DNA from: Bacillota bacterium
GTDB taxonomy: Bacteria > Bacillota > Clostridia > Lachnospirales > Anaerotignaceae
DNA length: 64,000 nt
Direction of reading: 5' to 3'
Assembly (NCBI GenBank): GCA_021768705.1
Contig: JAETUG010000001.1
Span: 124,001-188,000, forward strand
In this document: positions 55,121-63,563 of the stretch, one piece after another
Layout of the letters: each line of letters starts with the position of its first letter
Position numbering within the stretch: the first letter of the stretch is position 1
Notes under the pieces: generated by a model
What the model was told of the DNA's origin: nothing
Databases searched by the model: none
The model's input: only the letters and a program-made list of their open reading frames with translations
Translations under genes and position numbers: made by a program

Positions 55121-55155
55121 AAAAAACAGCGGCAAGGGCTCACCCTGCCGCCGTT
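55121..55155 (-). terminator. Hairpin/terminator after khpA within the operon
   Basis: On the minus strand GGCGGCAGGG ... CCCTTGCCGC is followed by TGTTTTTTG. It lies between khpA and rimM, so it may reduce transcription into rimM-trmD relative to the ribosomal gene upstream. Confidence 0.75.
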
Positions 55156-55165
55156 ATCATTTCGA

Positions 55166-55396
55166 TCACTGCACGATTTCTACGATGATCTTTTTGTCTT
55201 CATGGATGCCAGCGGCCTTTACTACAGTACGGATCGCTTTTGCGATTCTGCCCTGCTTGCCAATGACTTTACCCATGTCCTCGGGAGCAACCTTCAGTTC
55301 CAGAACCAGAGCACGTTCGTTATCTGTTTCTGTAACCACTACCTGCTCAGGATGTTCCACAAGTCTTTTCGCAATGACTTCTAACAGTTCTTTCAT
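55166..55396 (-). CDS. khpA: KH-domain RNA-binding protein KhpA
   Basis: A 76-residue protein with one KH domain, including the GxxG loop in KVIGKQGRIAKAI. KhpA pairs with KhpB (Jag) and binds small RNAs and mRNAs in Firmicutes. GGGAGGCCGATTT precedes ATG 55396. Its place between rpsP and rimM is conserved in Clostridia and Bacilli. Confidence 0.95.
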   Translation of the reverse strand: MKELLEVIAKRLVEHPEQVVVTETDNERALVLELKVAPEDMGKVIGKQGRIAKAIRTVVKAAGIHEDKKIIVEIVQ

Positions 55397-55421
55397 AAAT
55401 CGGCCTCCCGTTGATTCGGAA

Positions 55422-55670
55422 TTATTCGCCGATTACGCCAGCTTTTTTCAGCAAAGCTTTTACTGTATCGGAAGGCTGAGCACCGTTTGCCAGCCATTTG
55501 TTAGCTGCTTCTGCGTCAACATTCAGAACTACAGGTTCTTTTGTAGGATCGTAGATACCAATTTCTTCAATGGATTTACCATTTCTGGATGTTCTGGAAT
55601 CTGCTACAACGATTCTGTAAAAAGGTGCTTTCTTTGCGCCCAGTCTTTTCAGTCTGATTCTTACTGCCAT
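55422..55670 (-). CDS. rpsP: 30S ribosomal protein S16
   Basis: An 82-residue S16 ([20 protein letters not shown]), full length. It binds 16S rRNA in the 5' domain. AGGAGGACAAAATC precedes ATG 55670. 86 bases separate it from ffh. Confidence 0.98.
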   Translation of the reverse strand: MAVRIRLKRLGAKKAPFYRIVVADSRTSRNGKSIEEIGIYDPTKEPVVLNVDAEAANKWLANGAQPSDTVKALLKKAGVIGE

Positions 55671-55756
55671 GATTTTGTCCTCCTAAAAAATAAATACTTA
55701 GTGAATGATTTTCTTTATCTCTTGATTCCTTGCGGAATGAAGTTTCTTTTTTCGTT

Positions 55757-57106
55757 TTAGCGGAAGAAAGGAAGCTTACCTTTCTTGCCTTTTTGCATAT
55801 TGTTCATCTGCTTCATCATTTTTTTCATTTCTTCAAACTGCTTGATGAGACGGTTGACATCTGCAATGCTGTGGCCACAGCCGGCAGCGATACGTTTCTT
55901 TCTGGGGCCATTCAGAATGGACGGATTTGTTCTTTCTTCCTTCGTCATGGACTGGATGATGGCTTCTGTTCTTGCCATTTCCTTCTGAGGATCGACTCCG
56001 TTCAGCGCAGAATCTAAATCCAGCTTACCCATACCGGGGATCCCGGGCAGCATGCCCAACAGGTCTTTCAAAGGACCCATCTTTTTGATCTGCTGCATTT
56101 GGGAAAGGAAATCCTCCAGCGTGAAATCGTTGGCACGCATTTTTTTCGCCATATCAAGGGCTTCCTGCTCATCGATATTGGCCTGTACCTTATCGATCAG
56201 GGAAAGCACATCGCCCATACCCAAGATACGGGATGCCATTCGGTCGGGGTAAAAAGGCTCCAAGTCCTCCATTTTTTCGCCCATACCAATATATTTGATG
56301 GGTTTATTGGTCACACTTCTGACAGAGAGCGCGGCACCGCCTCTGGCGTCACCGTCCAGCTTTGTCAGGATGATACCATCCACACCCAACTGACCATCAA
56401 AGCTTTCCGCAACGGTTACAGCGTCCTGACCTGTCATAGCGTCTACCACCAACAGAATTTCCTGCGGTTTCACTGCCGTTTTGATATCCTGCAGTTCCTG
56501 CATCAATTCTTCATTGATATGCAGTCGGCCTGCGGTATCGATCAGGATGACATCGTGGTGCTGTTCTGCTGCGTATTCCAGGGCTTTTTTGGAAATCTCC
56601 ACAGGGCTGATCTCTGTCCCCATTTCAAACACGGGAATATTGTAATTCTTCCCTACCACCTGCAGCTGTTTGATGGCTGCGGGTCTGTAAACGTCGCAGG
56701 CTACCAACAGAGGACTTCTGCCCTGCTTGCGGAGCTGACCTGCCAGCTTGCCGCTGGTCGTTGTTTTACCGGCACCCTGCAGACCTACCATCATGAAAAC
56801 AGTGGGCGGGCGTCGGGAAAAGGTCAGCTGGCTCTGGGTCGTTCCCATCAGGTCGATCAGTTCTTCGTTTACAATCTTGATGACCTGCTGACCGGGATTC
56901 AAGCCCTGCAGCACTTCCGTACCTACGGCACGTTCTGTTACCTTTTTGATAAATTCTTTTACGATCTTGAAGTTGACATCTGCCTCCAGAAGCGCGATCT
57001 TTACTTCACGCATGGCAGCCTTTACATCTGCTTCTGTCAGCACACCTTTGCTTCTCAGCTGCTTGAATACTTCCTGCAGCTTATTGGAAAGATTTTCAAA
57101 TGCCAT
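55757..57106 (-). CDS. ffh: Signal recognition particle protein Ffh
   Basis: A 449-residue SRP54 GTPase that targets nascent membrane proteins. The N domain spans about 1-85 and the G domain about 90-300, with P-loop GLQGAGKTT, DTAGRLHIN and TKLDGDARGGAALS. The Met-rich M domain (about 325-449) binds signal peptides and 4.5S RNA (SIADVNRLIKQFEEMKK). AAAGGAGGTCGCGATCC precedes ATG 57106, 16 bases after ylxM. Confidence 0.98.
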   Translation of the reverse strand: MAFENLSNKLQEVFKQLRSKGVLTEADVKAAMREVKIALLEADVNFKIVKEFIKKVTERAVGTEVLQGLNPGQQVIKIVNEELIDLMGTTQSQLTFSRRPPTVFMMVGLQGAGKTTTSGKLAGQLRKQGRSPLLVACDVYRPAAIKQLQVVGKNYNIPVFEMGTEISPVEISKKALEYAAEQHHDVILIDTAGRLHINEELMQELQDIKTAVKPQEILLVVDAMTGQDAVTVAESFDGQLGVDGIILTKLDGDARGGAALSVRSVTNKPIKYIGMGEKMEDLEPFYPDRMASRILGMGDVLSLIDKVQANIDEQEALDMAKKMRANDFTLEDFLSQMQQIKKMGPLKDLLGMLPGIPGMGKLDLDSALNGVDPQKEMARTEAIIQSMTKEERTNPSILNGPRKKRIAAGCGHSIADVNRLIKQFEEMKKMMKQMNNMQKGKKGKLPFFR

Positions 57107-57122
57107 GGATCGCGACCTCCTT

Positions 57123-57473
57123 TCAGGATAAGATGTCGTCAGCGATTTTTTTCATCTTAGAAATTGCTTTTACCATAGCTACATCAGGATTTTTCTTTTC
57201 CATGTCTTCTATGATTTGCTTCATTTCCTGTACGGCCTTTTTCTGCGCCTGAAAACGGGAAACGAGCTGCAATTTTCCCTCGTAGCCCTGCAGGATTCGT
57301 TCCGTTCTCTTAAGCTGATCTCGGACAGCCTGTCGGCTGATGGATAATTCCTCGCCGATTTCCGTTAAGGATAAATCGTTCTGGTAATGCATTTCATAGA
57401 CCTGCTTCTGTTTTTCTGTCAGCAATTCGCCATAAAAATCATAGAGCAAAGTCAGCTGCAAAATATCATCCAT
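57123..57473 (-). CDS. ylxM: YlxM/p13-like DNA-binding protein
   Basis: A 116-residue helix-turn-helix protein always found before ffh in Firmicutes; it is thought to modulate SRP. The sigma-70 region-4-like HTH reads LSLTEIGEELSISRQAVRDQ. A Lys/Glu-rich coiled tail follows. GGAGGCAGGAACACT precedes ATG 57473. First gene of the operon, with a strong promoter upstream. Confidence 0.95.
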   Translation of the reverse strand: MDDILQLTLLYDFYGELLTEKQKQVYEMHYQNDLSLTEIGEELSISRQAVRDQLKRTERILQGYEGKLQLVSRFQAQKKAVQEMKQIIEDMEKKNPDVAMVKAISKMKKIADDILS

Positions 57474-57489
57474 AGTGTTCCTGCCTCCT

Positions 57490-57511
57490 GTAAAGGATAA
57501 CTACTTTACAA
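57490..57511 (-). promoter_or_regulatory. Hairpin in the ylxM leader
   Basis: TGTAAAG / CTTTACA with an eight-base loop, about 20 bases before the ylxM start and overlapping its ribosome binding region. It could modulate translation. Confidence 0.4.
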
Positions 57512-57522
57512 TCACTTTGAAC

Positions 57523-57551
57523 ATTTTACTAAACAAATGTCCTATTGTCAA
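57523..57551 (-). promoter_or_regulatory. Promoter of the ylxM-ffh-trmD operon
   Basis: Minus-strand TTGACA (57551-57546), 17-base spacer, TAAAAT (57528-57523): near-consensus. Confidence 0.8.
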
Positions 57552-57631
57552 GTATTTTTCCTTTACAAATAAAACTTTTTTTAAAAGCATGTTTTTTACT
57601 ATAAAATCAACGGTTTTATGACCATATGTCC

Positions 57632-59308
57632 TCATAGAATGCACATTTCTTCTCTTGCTTTTTCGATGGTTTCAAAAATTTTATAGTATGGTTCTCTGTG
57701 GATATTTTCCGAAAGCTTTCGTTCCGGTGCGGAAAGACCGAATAACATACCTAGGTCTGCCTTCTCCCCTTCCGTTTCCTGTAAATCCACCTTTTCCCCT
57801 GTAATTCTTGCTTTCCAGTCAGGTTCAAAAACGACCATCTGCACAAAAGTACGGAAATCCCCTGCTAAAGTCCAACATTCCAGTTTTTTGGAGATAAAAT
57901 AAATCGGGCTGTCCAAATCTTTTCCTGCATGGGCGAAATATCCGCTTTCGCCATCATGGGCGAAAAGAGTCAGCTTCGGCACAGGGTAGAACGTCGGCTT
58001 CGGGATGTTCCCTTCAAAAATCAGGTAGATGTCCCGTTTTCTTTGCAGAGAAGTAAAGCCGTTTTCCTCGCAGGTCATGACAAAAGGGGCAAAGCCCTTC
58101 CCAGCCGGGATTATATCATATCCCTCTATTTCAGGAGCTTTTCCTATTTTTTCACAGTCATAGTAAATTGTTTTCTGCGGTTCTACATTTATAAATTCGC
58201 TCAATTCATGGATATGAAACTGCTTTTCCGCTTCTGCTCTGTTTGCAAAAAGCTGGATATCATAAGCAGGACAAACAAACCTTCTTAAATCTGATTCAGA
58301 TTTTTTTAAATTGATTTCCTCTGCAAATTTTTGCAGTTTTTCATTCTCCTGTTCAAAAATGATCCTCTGGAGGTTTTTCCGTATATCCTGCGCCAGATAT
58401 GTGATTGTTCCATCACAGGAAATATAATAAATACCTTCTTTGCCTTCTCTTTTGGCAAACCAGCCGCCTTTGCTGTCTTTGGCAAATACACGCAGAGCAG
58501 GTACAGCATACCAATCCGGCATAGATTCCCCTTCTTCCAGAAAAATAAAATCCAGATGCTTTTCCAGAAGCGCAACATGCTCTGTTTTTTCGCAATGGGC
58601 TTCTACTTTCGTTCCTGTCCAAATTATGCTGCAATCTCTGTCCTTCTTATGAATCACGTAAGCCACACCATCTTCAGGGCAAGAATCCATATCGACATAA
58701 ACATTTTTTGTTTTTTCTTTGCAAAGAGGATAATTGATACAATCATAGGTCACCTTCTTTTCAGAGACCCAAACAGCACTATAATGCCCCTGCTTGGAAT
58801 TGAAATTCCAGAAGGTCTTAGGTCCTGCCCCCGTCAGATGGCAGTGCATGGCACTCAACGCCCCATTATGGGCCACGACCAATACATGCTTTCCTCTATT
58901 TTCCCGAATGATGCGGTCAAGTCCTGCGGTCACTCTATTATAAAAATCCAGGAAGGCTTCGCCCTCCGGCATCACGCAATCCACCCAGTCCGTATTCCAT
59001 TTTTTCCATTCCGCCCGGTCTGCTTCCGTCATTTCCGCCCAAGTACGATTCTCCCATTTTCCATAATACAATTCCCGAATATCAGATATTGCCTCGACAG
59101 GTCTGCCGTCAGCAATGATCTGTGCTGTATGTAAAGCCCTCTTCAAATCGCTGGAATAGATGGCATCTATGGGAATATCCCGAAAGGCTTCCCGCAGTTC
59201 CTCCGCCTGGGCAACGCCTTTGGCATTGATATCCGCATCGGTCCAGCCATAAAACATATTGCGGGCATTCATGTCGGTTTCCCCATGGCGTACAAAATAA
59301 AGTTTCAT
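57632..59308 (-). CDS. Histidine phosphatase fused to two SUKH-like modules
   Basis: A 558-residue fusion. Residues 1 to about 195 are a histidine-phosphatase (phosphoglycerate mutase-like) domain: phospho-acceptor His8 in VRHGETD, EREL-like RELYYGKWENRTW, and second His147 in VVAHNGALS. The remaining 360 residues hold two blocks resembling the SMI1/KNR4 (SUKH) superfamily: about 275-318 (KGGWFAKREG, GIYYISCDG, YLAQDIRKN) and 448-498 (GESGYFAHAG, PIYFISKK, LAGDFRTFV). SUKH domains are often immunity proteins or protein-binding modules. ATG 59308 follows AGGAGGTGGAAGG. The biological role is unknown. Confidence 0.85.
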   Translation of the reverse strand: MKLYFVRHGETDMNARNMFYGWTDADINAKGVAQAEELREAFRDIPIDAIYSSDLKRALHTAQIIADGRPVEAISDIRELYYGKWENRTWAEMTEADRAEWKKWNTDWVDCVMPEGEAFLDFYNRVTAGLDRIIRENRGKHVLVVAHNGALSAMHCHLTGAGPKTFWNFNSKQGHYSAVWVSEKKVTYDCINYPLCKEKTKNVYVDMDSCPEDGVAYVIHKKDRDCSIIWTGTKVEAHCEKTEHVALLEKHLDFIFLEEGESMPDWYAVPALRVFAKDSKGGWFAKREGKEGIYYISCDGTITYLAQDIRKNLQRIIFEQENEKLQKFAEEINLKKSESDLRRFVCPAYDIQLFANRAEAEKQFHIHELSEFINVEPQKTIYYDCEKIGKAPEIEGYDIIPAGKGFAPFVMTCEENGFTSLQRKRDIYLIFEGNIPKPTFYPVPKLTLFAHDGESGYFAHAGKDLDSPIYFISKKLECWTLAGDFRTFVQMVVFEPDWKARITGEKVDLQETEGEKADLGMLFGLSAPERKLSENIHREPYYKIFETIEKAREEMCIL

Positions 59309-59353
59309 CCTTCCACCTCCTGATTTTATTGTACGATAGAATACTGCTTCTAT

Positions 59354-59398
59354 GCAAGAGAAAGCGGACGCTCCGAATCCTCGGAACGCCCGCTTCCT
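59354..59398 (-). terminator. Terminator of the DUF1540 gene
   Basis: AAGCGG-CG-CCGA / TCGG-CG-CCGCTT hairpin (59361-59395) followed on the minus strand by TCTCTT. Confidence 0.7.
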
Positions 59399-59410
59399 TT
59401 TCATTCGTCC

Positions 59411-59572
59411 TTATTTCACTGCAAAGGACATGCAGTCTGTGCACTGATCCTGTGTAGGATTCATTTCATGGGTGCCTACCTGGATAGAATCCAGTGTGCA
59501 ATAATTTTTTGTGTCGTGGTGGTGTCTGCACTGTTCTACAGTACATTTGATACATTCGTTACATTTTTCCAT
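59411..59572 (-). CDS. DUF1540 domain protein, small Cys-rich
   Basis: A 53-residue protein, short and easily missed. It begins MEKCNECIKCTVEQCRHHHD and ends TDCMSFAVK, with six Cys and three consecutive His residues in the DUF1540 spacing (CxxCxVxxC, then CxL--I-VG, then CxxC). It is probably metal-binding; family function is unknown, though these proteins are frequent in spore-forming Clostridia. AGGAGGGATTTTCAC precedes ATG 59572. Confidence 0.88.
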   Translation of the reverse strand: MEKCNECIKCTVEQCRHHHDTKNYCTLDSIQVGTHEMNPTQDQCTDCMSFAVK

Positions 59573-59779
59573 GTGAAAATCCCTCCTCAAATTTGTTACA
59601 ACCCTAGTATGCTCTATTTTTCAAAAAACATTACTGTAGATTTTTCTTTTTTCAAAATATGATATAATAACGAGGAAAGTGGACATCATGCTTGCATGAA
59701 CGACCATTTGACGAGAAACTTCATCGAGACGCAGTCGAGATGATACAATAGTTCCATTGTAAAAAAGGAGTGAATTTCC

Positions 59780-60001
59780 ATGGCAGAAAAGAAAACAACT
59801 ACCAAAAAAACGACCTCGAAGAAACCAGCTAGCACCACAAAAAAGCTTTCCGTCACTTTGGATAAAGAAACCTATGCCCTGCTAGAAGAATATATCGCTG
59901 AATTTGGCTTCAGCAAAGATGAATTTGTTAAAAAAGCAATCACAGAAAAGATCAGTCGGGACAAAATCAGCTCTATGATTGATACAATGATTCAGCTATA
60001 G
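59780..60001 (+). CDS. Small Lys-rich ribbon-helix-helix-like protein
   Basis: A 73-residue protein. The N-terminal 20 residues are a basic, disordered tail (KKTTTKKTTSKKPASTTKK). The rest, KLSVTLDKETYALLEEYIAE with a following helix pair, looks like a ribbon-helix-helix (Arc/MetJ-like) DNA-binding fold. It could be a nucleoid or plasmid-like regulator; no partner toxin is adjacent. AAAAAGGAGTGAATTTCC precedes ATG 59780. A TATAAT at 59663-59668 suggests a promoter, with a leader of about 110 bases. Confidence 0.75.
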   Translation: MAEKKTTTKKTTSKKPASTTKKLSVTLDKETYALLEEYIAEFGFSKDEFVKKAITEKISRDKISSMIDTMIQL

Positions 60002-60003
60002 AC

Positions 60004-60040
60004 ATAAAAAAGACCTCAAATTGAGGTCTTTCTATTTTTA
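60004..60040. terminator. Terminator between the RHH-like gene and the HD gene
   Basis: AAAGACCTC / GAGGTCTTT with a short loop and T-rich 3' side, shared by the converging HD-domain gene. Confidence 0.85.
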
Positions 60041-60604
60041 TCAATCGTTTCTGTCATCAGATTTCATACCATCCAGTGTTTTCTGCATCAGCTCATCCAA
60101 TTCCCAGCCAAGCTGCTCTGCCCCTCGTCTGATAATGTCACGGTTGCAGCCTGCAGCAAAGGCTTTGTCTTTGAATTTTTTCTTGACAGATTTCAGTTCC
60201 ATATCCTTTACGCTCTTGGAAGGACGCATCAGAGCAGCCGCACCAATCAGACCTGTCAGTTCGTCTACCGCAAACAGAACTTTTTCCATTTCATGTTCCG
60301 GCTCTACATCACAGCAGATGCCATACCCATGGCTGGCTACCGCATGGATCATTCTTTCGTCGATGTCTTTTTCCTTCATCAATTCCTGCACCTTTGTGCA
60401 ATGCTGATCGGGCCACTGCTCAAAATCCAGATCGTGCAGCAGACCTACATTGCCCCAGAAATCCACTTCATCGCCATAGCCCAGTTCCTGTGCCAGATAG
60501 CGCATAACGCCTTCTACAGTTTCCCCGTGACGCAGATGGAAAGGCTCTTTATTATATTCATTCAGCAGTTCCCATGCTTCTTCTCTTGTCAAAATCTTAC
60601 CCAT
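60041..60604 (-). CDS. HD-domain phosphohydrolase
   Basis: A 187-residue HD-superfamily protein: His in HLRHGETVEGVMRYL, the HD pair in GLLHDLDFEQWPDQH, and a later HAVASHGYG and DELTGL. The order H...HD...H...D is that of metal-dependent phosphohydrolases of the YedJ/HDIG-like group. The substrate is unknown. ATG 60604 follows GGAAAGAAGGAATGTGCA. It is divergent from luxS. Confidence 0.88.
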   Translation of the reverse strand: MGKILTREEAWELLNEYNKEPFHLRHGETVEGVMRYLAQELGYGDEVDFWGNVGLLHDLDFEQWPDQHCTKVQELMKEKDIDERMIHAVASHGYGICCDVEPEHEMEKVLFAVDELTGLIGAAALMRPSKSVKDMELKSVKKKFKDKAFAAGCNRDIIRRGAEQLGWELDELMQKTLDGMKSDDRND

Positions 60605-60778
60605 TGCACATTCCTTCTTTCCTTTTGTATTTCCTTTTGTACAGTATAGCGAACTTTCCGCCATTTCGCAATCCCTTTTCCCCATGAATACAGAACACAG
60701 GAAGTACTTGCATTCCCCTTACGAACCATGTACAATAATGCACAGAGAAATTTCGCAAAGAAAGAAAGGATGAATACA

Positions 60779-61264
60779 ATGGACGTAACGAGCTTTGGCA
60801 TCGATCATAATCTGCTGCTACGGGGCATCTATGTTTCCAGAAAAGACACTGTCGGCGACGGCGTTTTAACGACCTTCGACGTACGTATGAAAGAACCCAA
60901 CCGTGAAATGGTTCTAGATACTTCCGTGATGCATACCATCGAACACCTAATGGCAACTTTCCTGCGGGAACATCCTGTATGGGCAGAAAAAACCATCTAT
61001 GTTGGTCCTATGGGCTGTCGTACCGGTATGTACGTGATCTTCAAAGGTGATCTGGAATCCGCAGATGTTGCAGAGATTATGAAGGAATGCTATCAGTATA
61101 TGGCAGATTTTGAAGGAGAGATCCCTGCGGCGAAACCTGCCATGTGTGGCAACTATCTGGATCACAACCTGGGCATCACAAAAATCGAATGTCAGAAATT
61201 TGTAGATGAAGTGCTTTCCTGCATCAAAGAGGAAAACATGGTCTATCCCAGACAGAATGACTGA
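60779..61264 (+). CDS. luxS: S-ribosylhomocysteine lyase, AI-2 synthesis
   Basis: A 161-residue LuxS that cleaves S-ribosylhomocysteine to homocysteine and DPD, the AI-2 precursor, completing the activated methyl cycle. Metal ligands His52 and His56 (HTIEHLMATFLR) and Cys123 (AMCGNY), and catalytic Cys80 (GPMGCRTG), are all present. Start 60779 aligns with the family start (FGIDHNLLLRGIYVSRKDT) and follows AAAGGATGAATACA; an in-frame ATG nine bases earlier is possible. No mtnN or metal-uptake gene is beside it. Confidence 0.97.
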   Translation: MDVTSFGIDHNLLLRGIYVSRKDTVGDGVLTTFDVRMKEPNREMVLDTSVMHTIEHLMATFLREHPVWAEKTIYVGPMGCRTGMYVIFKGDLESADVAEIMKECYQYMADFEGEIPAAKPAMCGNYLDHNLGITKIECQKFVDEVLSCIKEENMVYPRQND

Positions 61265-61338
61265 TCAGAAAAACGAAAAGGAGCCTGAAATGACTCTTTT
61301 TTGATTGAAAAAGCAGTTGAAACCATTTTTTCTGAAAG

Positions 61339-61372
61339 AAAAAAGACACTAAAATAGTGTCTTTTTTGATTG
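61339..61372 (+). terminator. Terminator of luxS
   Basis: AAAAAAGACACT / AGTGTCTTTTTT (61339-61350 / 61356-61367), five-base loop. A weaker hairpin with GGAG/CTC and a T run lies closer to the gene at about 61277-61304. Confidence 0.88.
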
Positions 61373-61425
61373 CAAGTTTAAACTATTCACTTTGAAAGGT
61401 GCTGTCCAAATTCGTCCGGCAAGGA

Positions 61426-61944
61426 TCAGGAAGCGTAGCTTCTTCTGAACATCTGTGCATATTTGCGTTCTGTGAATTCACATATTGCGCAAATTTTATC
61501 TACAAATGTAATCACAAAGGATTCGATATAGCGAGGCGGAACTGGTGTACAAGGCCACATATGCTTTTTAATCGCATCAATTTCCACTTTATTCAGCTCT
61601 GTGATTCTTTTTGCGTTATCCAATGCAACGCGAGGATGCCAAGATGCATGACCGGAACGAATATATTTTTTAATCCGCCAATCATAGAAATATAAATCAT
61701 GCAGTAAGCCTGCTCTAGCTGCGGAACGATAGTCCCAACCCATCTTGCGGCAAATCAGAAAGCTGTAATAGGATACATTTATACTATGCTGAAGTCTGCT
61801 TGTATTGCAATGCTGTGTGTGCAGATCCAATTTCTGAACCTGTTCATTGTAGAGGATATCTCCAATACATTCCTTATACTCCGCCAGCAACTGATCTTCA
61901 TCCAAGTTGCTAAAATCCTTGCGGGACCCAATAGCGCTGTGCAT
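61426..61944 (-). CDS. HD-domain hydrolase
   Basis: A 172-residue HD-superfamily protein with His in RLQHSINVSYYSF, the HD pair in GLLHDLYFYDW, HASWHPRVAL, and an Asp in TFVDKICAI. This resembles clostridial HD hydrolases annotated as phosphohydrolases or as YgiD-like. ATG 61944 follows AGAAGGAAGTGGAACCC. It converges on luxS. The substrate is unknown. Confidence 0.88.
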   Translation of the reverse strand: MHSAIGSRKDFSNLDEDQLLAEYKECIGDILYNEQVQKLDLHTQHCNTSRLQHSINVSYYSFLICRKMGWDYRSAARAGLLHDLYFYDWRIKKYIRSGHASWHPRVALDNAKRITELNKVEIDAIKKHMWPCTPVPPRYIESFVITFVDKICAICEFTERKYAQMFRRSYAS

Positions 61945-62168
61945 GGGTTCCACTTCCTTCTTATTGAGTTTTACAGAGAGCTTTGAAATCCATCTTTCAG
62001 TTCTCCTCTGCTTTTTATGGTTTTATTATATCACAATTTTATCGAACTGTATATAAAAAAATACCTAAAATTCTTTTAAATTTTTTAGAAAAAATATCAG
62101 AAGGAATCAGCCAAAGCCCTTGCTTTGACAACTTTTCTCCACATCTTTTCAAAATTAAATATTTTACG

Positions 62169-62525
62169 TTATTTTTCCTTGGGATTCGCCAGCAACGCCG
62201 CCAAAAACGCAAAGAAGATCGCCGCTGTCACGCCGCCAGCCGCTGCCTTCAAGCCCCCGGTAAAAATCCCAAGAATGCCTGCACGATCTACTTCCTTCAT
62301 CACGCCCTCTGCCAAGTGAAAACCGAATCCGGTCAGGGGAACTGTTGCCCCTGCTCCGCCAAATTCCTCAATTTTTTTATAAATGCCCAATCCGCCTAAG
62401 ATACACCCCAGACAGACATACAGCACCAGAATACGCCCGGACATCAGCTTTGTTTTATCGATCAAAATCTGTCCAATGACACAAATGATCCCACCGACCA
62501 AAAACGCTTTCAAAATTTCCATCAT
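62169..62525 (-). CDS. spoVAE: Stage V sporulation protein AE (SpoVAEB type)
   Basis: A 118-residue membrane protein with about four helices, part of the SpoVA channel that moves dipicolinic acid into the forespore and out at germination. It shows FLVGGIICVIGQILID and the VPLTGFGFHLAEG loop typical of SpoVAC/SpoVAE paralogues. Start 62525 follows GGGGGCGAATTGAT and lies within the end of spoVAD. It is last in the visible spoVAC-AD-AE cluster. Confidence 0.93.
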   Translation of the reverse strand: MMEILKAFLVGGIICVIGQILIDKTKLMSGRILVLYVCLGCILGGLGIYKKIEEFGGAGATVPLTGFGFHLAEGVMKEVDRAGILGIFTGGLKAAAGGVTAAIFFAFLAALLANPKEK

Positions 62526-62526
62526 A

Positions 62527-63552
62527 TCAATTCGCCCCCTTTTTGCAGCCTTCGATGACAAGGCCATGGGCAATACCGGGAATGGGCTGCCCCTGCTGAG
62601 AAGAGGTTGGGCTCATCAACGCCCCTGTGGGGATGAAAAGCATCCGTTTGATCTCTCCGGCAAGGAGCTTCGGGTAGAAATACGCACAAAATGTCACTGC
62701 AGAGCAGGCGCAGCCGCTACCCCCTGCATGGGTATCCTGGGTTGCATCATCAAATATCTCAATACCGCAGTCTGTATATCGGCTGTCCATCTCATACCCT
62801 TCCTTTGCCAACAGCTCTACCACCAACTGCCTGCCCACCGTCCCCAGATCCCCCGTGGCGATCACATCATAATCCTGGGGAGTCCTGCCTGTATCCTCGA
62901 AATGAGCTTGCAGCAGGGCTGCCGCAGCCGGTGCCATGGCAGCACCCATATTGTTAGCATCCGTCACGCCCATATCTACGATTTTCCCCGTGGTAATTTC
63001 CACGATTTTCGGCCCTTCGCCTTTTCTTGCCAGAACCACTGCCCCATCCCCTGTCACTGTCCACGTGGCTGTAGGAGGTCTTTGTGTTCCCAAGGGCAAA
63101 GGAAATCGGAACTGTTTTTCCGCTGCGCAGAAATGGCTGGATGCCCCTGTCAACACATGATTGGCAAATCCCCCATCCACTAGCATCGCCCCAAGGCTCA
63201 TGGATTCCCCCATGGTGGAGCATGCCCCAAACAATCCAAAAAATGGGATGTTCAGGTTTTTGATGCCAAAAGAAGAACCTGTACATTGGTTTAACAAATC
63301 ACCGCACAGCACATAATCGATATCCTTTGGGTTCAGATTCGCTTTCTGTACAGCCAGTTCCATATTTTTTTCAACAAATTTGCTTTCCGCCAATTCCCAT
63401 GTCTTTTCTCCAAAAAAAGGGTCCTCCACCTTTTGGTCAAAATATTTGCTCAGAGGCCCTTCTGCCTCTTTTGGCCCTACGATAGATGCCGCGGAAAGGA
63501 TCACGACCCCTTCCGCCAGGCGTACGGTCTGTTTTCCGATTTTTTTGCTCAT
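62527..63552 (-). CDS. spoVAD: Stage V sporulation protein AD
   Basis: A 341-residue soluble SpoVA subunit with a thiolase/KAS-III-like fold that binds dipicolinic acid. It reads MSKKIGKQTVRLAEGVVILS and carries LLNQCTGSSFGIKNL, GLFGACSTMGES and GGSGCACSAVTFC. ATG 63552 follows AGAGGTGAAGAGG; a GTG nine bases earlier is possible. The next gene starts two bases past its stop region. Confidence 0.97.
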   Translation of the reverse strand: MSKKIGKQTVRLAEGVVILSAASIVGPKEAEGPLSKYFDQKVEDPFFGEKTWELAESKFVEKNMELAVQKANLNPKDIDYVLCGDLLNQCTGSSFGIKNLNIPFFGLFGACSTMGESMSLGAMLVDGGFANHVLTGASSHFCAAEKQFRFPLPLGTQRPPTATWTVTGDGAVVLARKGEGPKIVEITTGKIVDMGVTDANNMGAAMAPAAAALLQAHFEDTGRTPQDYDVIATGDLGTVGRQLVVELLAKEGYEMDSRYTDCGIEIFDDATQDTHAGGSGCACSAVTFCAYFYPKLLAGEIKRMLFIPTGALMSPTSSQQGQPIPGIAHGLVIEGCKKGAN

Positions 63553-63563
63553 CCTCTTCACCT

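Noticed and set aside
59780-60001. Antitoxin of a toxin-antitoxin pair
   Set aside because: The RHH-like protein has no small toxin gene next to it on either side.
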